Assembly: GCF_900104725.1 (NCBI RefSeq)
Contig: NZ_LT629758.1
Location: forward strand, 7,898,001-7,962,000
Direction of reading: 5' to 3'
DNA: 64,000 bases
Source: Actinoplanes derwentensis
GTDB lineage: Bacteria; Actinomycetota; Actinomycetes; Mycobacteriales; Micromonosporaceae
This document shows positions 59,804 through 64,000 of this stretch, piece by piece. The notes under the pieces are model-generated. The model ran no database searches and was not told where the DNA came from. It saw only the letters and a list, made by a program, of their open reading frames with translations. The first letter of the stretch is position 1. Each line of letters starts with the position of its first letter. The position numbers and the translations under genes are program-made.

Positions 59804-59817
59804 GCACCGGGTAGACC

Positions 59818-59849
59818 CCGGTTCGCGGTCAACGACGCCCGCGAACCGG
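59818..59849 (+). terminator. Hairpin after the sugar operon
   Basis: An 11-bp stem (59818-59828 with 59839-59849). The rest of the 276-bp gap to the pseudokinase gene has no feature I can support. Confidence 0.65.
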
Positions 59850-60079
59850 CCTCGCCCCACCCGCCTCTTCGCCCACATCACGCCGCCCGTACTCCATTGT
59901 GGAAACACTCGGCCGGGATTGTTAACCCGGAGGATGTACGCCCCGGGGCCCGGACAGGATAAGAATGAGGCCGCGTTCCGCAACGAGCCTTCGGCTGATC
60001 TTGCTGACCGGGTGACTGTTGCCGTTGTCGGGCGCGTCGGGTGAGATGCGTACTTTGAGGTCTGCGGGGGAGGCGACAC

Positions 60080-61177
60080 GTGGCGGGGATCGACACCCCG
60101 GCTGGCTACTCGCGCCTGGAGCTGACCAGCACGGGTGCGGACGCCGGTGTCTACCGTGCCTGGGATGAGCGGGCCGGCCGGTGGGTGGTGCTGCGGCTCT
60201 TCCACCGTTTTGTCGGCGGCCGTTCCGAGGAGGCCGCGTTCGCGGCGCACGTCACCTCCGCCATCGGGCTCGGCCGTAACCCGTCGATCGTGCCGGTCCG
60301 GGCCGGTGGGATCACCGCGACCGGCCGCCCCTGGATGGCCCTCGACCACATCGACGCCCGCCCGTTCAGTGAGGTGCTGCGCGACGCCCCGCCCTCGCCG
60401 ATCGAGGCGATGGAGCTGGTCAACGCCCTGGCCGACGCCCTCGCCTGGGCGCACTCGACCCGCCCGTCGATGGTGCACGGCTGGATCCGGCCGGAGTCGG
60501 TGCTGATCACCGCGGGCCGGACCCCGATGCTCACCCACTTCTCGGCGCCGCGACCGCCGGGCACGCCCGCACCGACTCCGCGCGGCGACGTGTTCGGGCT
60601 GGCCGGGCTGCTCTTCCAGGCTCTGACCGGTGGCCCTTGGCCGGGCCGGGGCGTCGACGACGACTGGATCATCTCGGGCTGGCCGGGTCTGAGCGTGCTG
60701 CTCGACGAGGTGCTGACGCCGGTTCCGGCGGTTGACACGATGGCGGTCTTCGCGACCCGGTTGCGGCAGGTGCGGCACGGTGCCGGCGTGATGCTCCCGT
60801 TGCCGGCCGGGGCCGGACCGGAGATCGTTCCGCGGCTCACCGTGCCGGACTCCCTTCCGGCTCTGCCGGTCGCCTTACCGGCTCCGCCGAAGATCGACGA
60901 GCAACCCCCGGCGGCGTACGGCCGGAGTCGCCACCTGCCGGTTCTGGCCGCTGCCCTGGTGCTGCTCCCGATCGGGTTCGGTGTGGTGCAGCTCTTCCCT
61001 GGTCGCGCCGTCGGCGAGGCCGAACCGGTCGCCCCGGCCGCCGCGGTGGAGTCGGCGGCCCCGACGGTCTGCGCGTCGGACACGCCGGTGCCGGGCACGC
61101 GGCCGTCGGTGCGCTCGCCGGGTGACGGCTCGTCCGGGTGCGACCGTCCCGGCGAATCGCCCCCGAAGGTGCCCTGA
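60080..61177 (+). CDS. Membrane pseudokinase with extracytoplasmic tail
   Basis: 365 residues. The N-terminal 230 residues follow the bacterial Ser/Thr kinase fold, but the beta3 Lys is Arg39 (VVLRLF), HRD is HGW (133-135) and DFG is HFS (153-155). Phosphotransfer should therefore be lost. A transmembrane helix (about 288-310) and a Pro/Ser-rich outer tail with two Cys follow. It may act as a scaffold or sensor, like MviN-associated pseudokinases. GTG start at 60080 with GGGGGAGG upstream. Confidence 0.82.
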   Translation: MAGIDTPAGYSRLELTSTGADAGVYRAWDERAGRWVVLRLFHRFVGGRSEEAAFAAHVTSAIGLGRNPSIVPVRAGGITATGRPWMALDHIDARPFSEVLRDAPPSPIEAMELVNALADALAWAHSTRPSMVHGWIRPESVLITAGRTPMLTHFSAPRPPGTPAPTPRGDVFGLAGLLFQALTGGPWPGRGVDDDWIISGWPGLSVLLDEVLTPVPAVDTMAVFATRLRQVRHGAGVMLPLPAGAGPEIVPRLTVPDSLPALPVALPAPPKIDEQPPAAYGRSRHLPVLAAALVLLPIGFGVVQLFPGRAVGEAEPVAPAAAVESAAPTVCASDTPVPGTRPSVRSPGDGSSGCDRPGESPPKVP

Positions 61178-61244
61178 GCGGGGCAGCGCACCAGATCGAA
61201 GCGCGCCTACGATCCTCACACTGGTTCCAGGGGGAGGGTCCACA

Positions 61245-62558
61245 ATGGCTCGTCAGGTTTGGTTGCCACTTCTCGCCACCGTTTCCACCGTTGCGCTGGC
61301 CTCGCCCGCTCAGGCGGCCGCGACCGGTGTGGCGTCGGTGGCGGGGACGACGATCGTGCAGTTCAAAGCGGCTGCCAAGAAGCAGAACCGGATCGTGGTG
61401 ACCCGCTCCGGCAACACCGTCACTCTCGACGACCGGGTCGCGATCAAGGCCGGTCCTGGATGCAAGGCCGTCAAGAAGGACAAGACCAAGGTCACCTGCA
61501 AGCCGTCGCAGGCGCCGACCCGGATCCGCGTCTACGCCTACGACCTCGCCGACTCGATCACCAACCGGACCAGCCTGCCGTTCAGCGCGAGTGGCGGCTC
61601 CGGCGACGATGTCATCACCGGTGGGTCCGCCGCCGACGCGCTCTACGGCGGTGCCGGTGCCGACACCGTCCGGGGCAACGGCGGGCACGACTCGATCTGG
61701 GGCGACGCCGGTGACGACAGGATCTACGGCGATGCCGGGAACGACAAGATCTACGCCTGGACCGGCTTCAACACCGTCTACGGAGGTGCCGGCGACGACC
61801 ACATCGAGGTCTGGACCGGTGGTAGCCGGGTCTGGGGTGACGCCGGCAAGGACACGATCTACGGCAGCCACAGCGCCGACCGGATCCTCGGCGGTGACGG
61901 CCCGGACGAGCTGTTCGGCCAGGGCGGCAACGACGTGCTCGACGGTGGAGCCGACCGGGACTACCTGCGCGGCGGCGACGGCGGCGACTCCCTGAACGGA
62001 AGTGCCGGCAACGACTCGATCGACGGCGACGGCGGCAACGATCTGCTCGCCGGGGGCGCCGGTGACGACGTGTTGCAGGGCAGTAGTGGCGACGACCGGG
62101 TCTACGGCGAGGCCGGGGCCGATCGGCTCATCGCGCACGCCTTCGACGGCGACAGCCGGACCGACGGGCATGGCGCGGACCGCTACGCGGGCGGCGCCGG
62201 TGACGACACGGTGAGCTACGCGTCGTACTTCAACTCGAACGTGTCCGCCGACCCGGACGGGGTGAGCGGTGACGACGGCGCCGACGGCGAGCGGGACACC
62301 ATCGCCACCGACGTCGAGAACATCTGGGGTGGTGCCGGCAACGACCGGCTCATCGGCGGGCCCGGCGACAACTTCCTGTCCGGTGGGGCGGGCAACGACC
62401 GGCTGGAAGGTCGTGGCGGCGCCGACATGCTCTATGGCAACGAGGGCGACGACTTCCTGGACGGCGGGGACGACGGCGTGGCCGACACCCTCGACGGCTT
62501 CGAGGGCCGGGATGTCTGCGCTCAGTGGCCGCTGGACTTCGCTCAGCGCTGCGAGTAG
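61245..62558 (+). CDS. Secreted RTX-type calcium-binding repeat protein
   Basis: 437 residues: signal peptide (to about 25), a beta-rich N-terminal domain with a Cys pair, then from about residue 118 many GGxGxDxUx nonapeptides (GGAGADTVRG, GDAGDDRIYG, GGAGDDVLQG) that fold as a calcium-bound parallel beta-roll. No protease or lipase domain is present. Such proteins are usually secreted structural or adhesive proteins. AGGGGGAGG precedes the ATG. Its end overlaps the convergent ArsR gene by 16 bases. Confidence 0.9.
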   Translation: MARQVWLPLLATVSTVALASPAQAAATGVASVAGTTIVQFKAAAKKQNRIVVTRSGNTVTLDDRVAIKAGPGCKAVKKDKTKVTCKPSQAPTRIRVYAYDLADSITNRTSLPFSASGGSGDDVITGGSAADALYGGAGADTVRGNGGHDSIWGDAGDDRIYGDAGNDKIYAWTGFNTVYGGAGDDHIEVWTGGSRVWGDAGKDTIYGSHSADRILGGDGPDELFGQGGNDVLDGGADRDYLRGGDGGDSLNGSAGNDSIDGDGGNDLLAGGAGDDVLQGSSGDDRVYGEAGADRLIAHAFDGDSRTDGHGADRYAGGAGDDTVSYASYFNSNVSADPDGVSGDDGADGERDTIATDVENIWGGAGNDRLIGGPGDNFLSGGAGNDRLEGRGGADMLYGNEGDDFLDGGDDGVADTLDGFEGRDVCAQWPLDFAQRCE

Positions 62559-62884
62559 TTCTGCGCGCGTAACTCCACCAGCAGGCCGTCCCGGTCGGTG
62601 AGGACGGCTCCGAGGATGCGCCGGCCTGCCGCGAGCAGGTCGGCGACGTCCGGGGTGCTGAGGGCGTACATCACCAGAGCGCCGTCCCGGAACGAGGTGA
62701 CGATGCCGGCCCGGCGCAGGACCGCGAGCTGCTGGGACAGGTTGGAGGCCTCGACGTCGATCTCGGCGAGCAGGTCACGCACCGGCCGCGGGCCGCCCTG
62801 CAGCAGCTCCAGTACCCGGATCCGGACCGGATGGCCGAGTGTCCGGAACATCTCCGCTTTCGCCTGGTACAGCGGCACCGACAC
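62543..62884 (-). CDS. ArsR-family HTH regulator
   Basis: 113 residues: AEMFRTLGHPVRIRVLELLQGGPRPVRDLLAEIDVEASNLSQQLAVLRRAGIVTSFRDGALVMYAL is an ArsR/SmtB winged HTH. No CxC metal site is present in helix alpha3 (VEASNLSQ), so it is probably not a classical arsenic sensor. GTG at 62884 has GGAGGGG upstream. It may regulate the divergent roadblock gene. Confidence 0.87.
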   Translation of the reverse strand: MSVPLYQAKAEMFRTLGHPVRIRVLELLQGGPRPVRDLLAEIDVEASNLSQQLAVLRRAGIVTSFRDGALVMYALSTPDVADLLAAGRRILGAVLTDRDGLLVELRAQNYSQR

Positions 62885-63052
62885 GTCCCCTCCCCTCTGA
62901 CCGCTTTCGTAGTTGCAGAAATCTTCAACTGCCTGGTTGGTACGAACATTGAACCCATGTCCCGAGAGCGCCGAGGCGGACATCGTGTGCGACTCGTTCC
63001 GTTCGGTGTCGTACACGCTCTGCCACAGACCTGGACCGATGTGGAGGATCAG

Positions 63053-63424
63053 ATGCCGGACATGGACGTAGCCCTCAAGGACGCGATGCAGATCGATGGC
63101 GCGATCGGAGCCGCGCTCGTCGACCGTTCCAGCGGAATGGCGCTGGGGGTCGCGGGCGGGAGCAGGGACTTCGACCTACAGGTGGCCGCCGCCGCCAACA
63201 CCGAGGTGGTTCGCGCGAAGCTGCGCACGATGGAGATGCTCAACCTGCACGAGAAGATCGAGGACATCCTGATCACCCTCGACTCCCAGTACCACCTGAT
63301 CCGCCCGTTGACCGGCCGTTCCGGGCAGGGCCTGTTCCTCTACATCGCGCTGAACAAGGACCGCGCCAATCTCGCTCTGGCCCGGCACCAGTTGAAGCGG
63401 ATCGAGGGCGGCCTCGACCTCTAG
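63053..63424 (+). CDS. Roadblock/LC7-like protein
   Basis: 123 residues, MPDMDVALKDAMQIDGAIGAALVDRSSGMALGVAGG ... ILITLDSQYHLIRPLTG ... LFLYIALNKDRANLALARHQL, the alpha/beta pattern of stand-alone roadblock proteins. GGAGG five bases before the ATG at 63053 decides the start over an in-frame ATG at 62957. No GTPase or kinase neighbour is present, unlike the conservon at 3-5.5 kb. Confidence 0.75.
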   Translation: MPDMDVALKDAMQIDGAIGAALVDRSSGMALGVAGGSRDFDLQVAAAANTEVVRAKLRTMEMLNLHEKIEDILITLDSQYHLIRPLTGRSGQGLFLYIALNKDRANLALARHQLKRIEGGLDL

Positions 63425-63502
63425 GATGATCCCGCTGATCGGATTCGCACATCTGTTCGAGTTATCCACAGGCTGTGCACACAGCCTGTGGGTATCCCGG
63501 AT

Positions 63503-64000
63503 TCAGCGCCGGCGGTTGATCAGCAGCCAGGTACCGGGGAGCAGAGCCGCCGCGAGCAGCACCTTCAGCACGTCGCCGATCAAGTACGGAACCAGGCCGT
63601 TGGCGGCCGCGGAGGCCAGGTCGGAGCCGGTGGCGACGGCCAGCCACGGCACCCCGACCAGGTAGATCAGTGAGTGCCCGGCGGCCATCAGGCCGATCGT
63701 GTGCGAGGGGCGGCGGTCCCCACCGAGCGCCGCGAGCTGCCCGATCAGCGCGGTCGCGATGATGAATCCGAGCAGGTAACCGGCGGTGGCCGAGGGCCAG
63801 CCGGAGGTGCCGCCGGCGAACCACGGGACCCCGAGCACCCCGGCGACCAGGTAGAGCAGCATGCCGGCCGAGCTGCGGGCCGCGCCGAGGGTGGCACCGG
63901 CCAGCAGGACGGCGAAGGTCTGCCCGGTGATCGGCACGGGTGATCCGGGAACCGGGATGGAGAGTTGCGCGGCGAGGCCGACGGCGCCGGCCGCACCGAG
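63503..64000 (-). CDS. bioY: Biotin transporter BioY (5' end outside window)
   Basis: The frame is open to the window edge, so the N-terminus lies beyond 64000. The visible 165 residues include VPGSPVPITGQTFAVLLAGATLGAARSSAGMLLYLVAGVLGVPWFAGGTSG, the biotin-binding signature of BioY, plus four or five helices. BioY is the S component of the biotin ECF importer. No partner gene is in view. Confidence 0.93.
   Translation of the reverse strand, partial: LGAAGAVGLAAQLSIPVPGSPVPITGQTFAVLLAGATLGAARSSAGMLLYLVAGVLGVPWFAGGTSGWPSATAGYLLGFIIATALIGQLAALGGDRRPSHTIGLMAAGHSLIYLVGVPWLAVATGSDLASAAANGLVPYLIGDVLKVLLAAALLPGTWLLINRRR

Noticed and set aside
58817..60778. 653-codon open frame on the minus strand
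   Set aside because: Runs antisense through three real genes and shows no family motif.
1..64000. CRISPR arrays, tRNA or rRNA genes, insertion sequences, prophage
   Set aside because: No regularly spaced repeats, cloverleaf sequences, transposase or phage genes were seen on either strand.

Overview
The window is high-GC, gene-dense chromosomal DNA with strong G/C third-codon bias, many GTG and TTG starts, and frequent ATGA/GTGA stop-start overlaps. Together with a four-gene conservon (histidine-kinase-like ATPase, roadblock, DUF742, small GTPase), SigE-type and SigK-type sigma factors, several secreted chitinases and DUF4132/NB-ARC proteins, this points to a filamentous actinomycete, most likely Micromonosporaceae (Actinoplanes-like). 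The taxonomic call is inference. I see no rRNA, tRNA, CRISPR array or insertion sequence.

Layout. 0-1.6 kb: two secreted proteins, one with three exact-length 88-residue Cys-to-Cys repeats. 1.8-5.5 kb: a conservon whose last gene is a StyA-like FAD monooxygenase. 5.8-9.8 kb: a SigE-family sigma factor, a membrane partner and a class A PBP with a C-terminal beta-lactamase-like domain. 9.9-14.7 kb: a GT2-EAL fusion divergent from a membrane-anchored GH18 protein. 14.9-15.3 kb: an orphan antitoxin-like gene followed by a zeta-toxin-like remnant. 15.3-17.8 kb: two GH18 chitinases with nearly identical CBM5/12 modules.

17.9-24.6 kb holds a redox block. sigK-rskA, a fasciclin lipoprotein and a membrane molybdopterin oxidoreductase carry matching SigK-like promoters. 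The convergent neighbour is a small secreted protein - ApbE - ferric-reductase-like - NuoF-like - ferredoxin operon, an extracytoplasmic electron-transfer module lacking an obvious FMN-binding carrier. 24.7-34.8 kb: an LCP cell-wall ligase, a flavin reductase, a YkoEDC-type ECF transporter behind a probable iron box, a STAND/TPR ATPase and a large secreted Ig-like protein.

34.9-37.3 kb: small proteins, an AT-richer leader with several hairpins before a MerR-like regulator, and a crystallin-like secreted protein. 37.4-41.6 kb: a type III restriction-modification pair whose Res subunit appears to have lost its nuclease residues. 41.5-48.2 kb: an iron-boxed heme locus: hmuTUV plus an anchored protein on one side; an HtaA-WxL-like protein, a DUF916 protein and heme oxygenase on the other.

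48.3-64 kb: a secreted Ig-like protein, DUF4132 protein, threonine-aldolase-like enzyme, pectate lyase, a three-gene sugar catabolic operon behind a LacI-type operator, a secreted-domain pseudokinase, an RTX-repeat protein, an ArsR regulator, a roadblock-like protein and the end of bioY.
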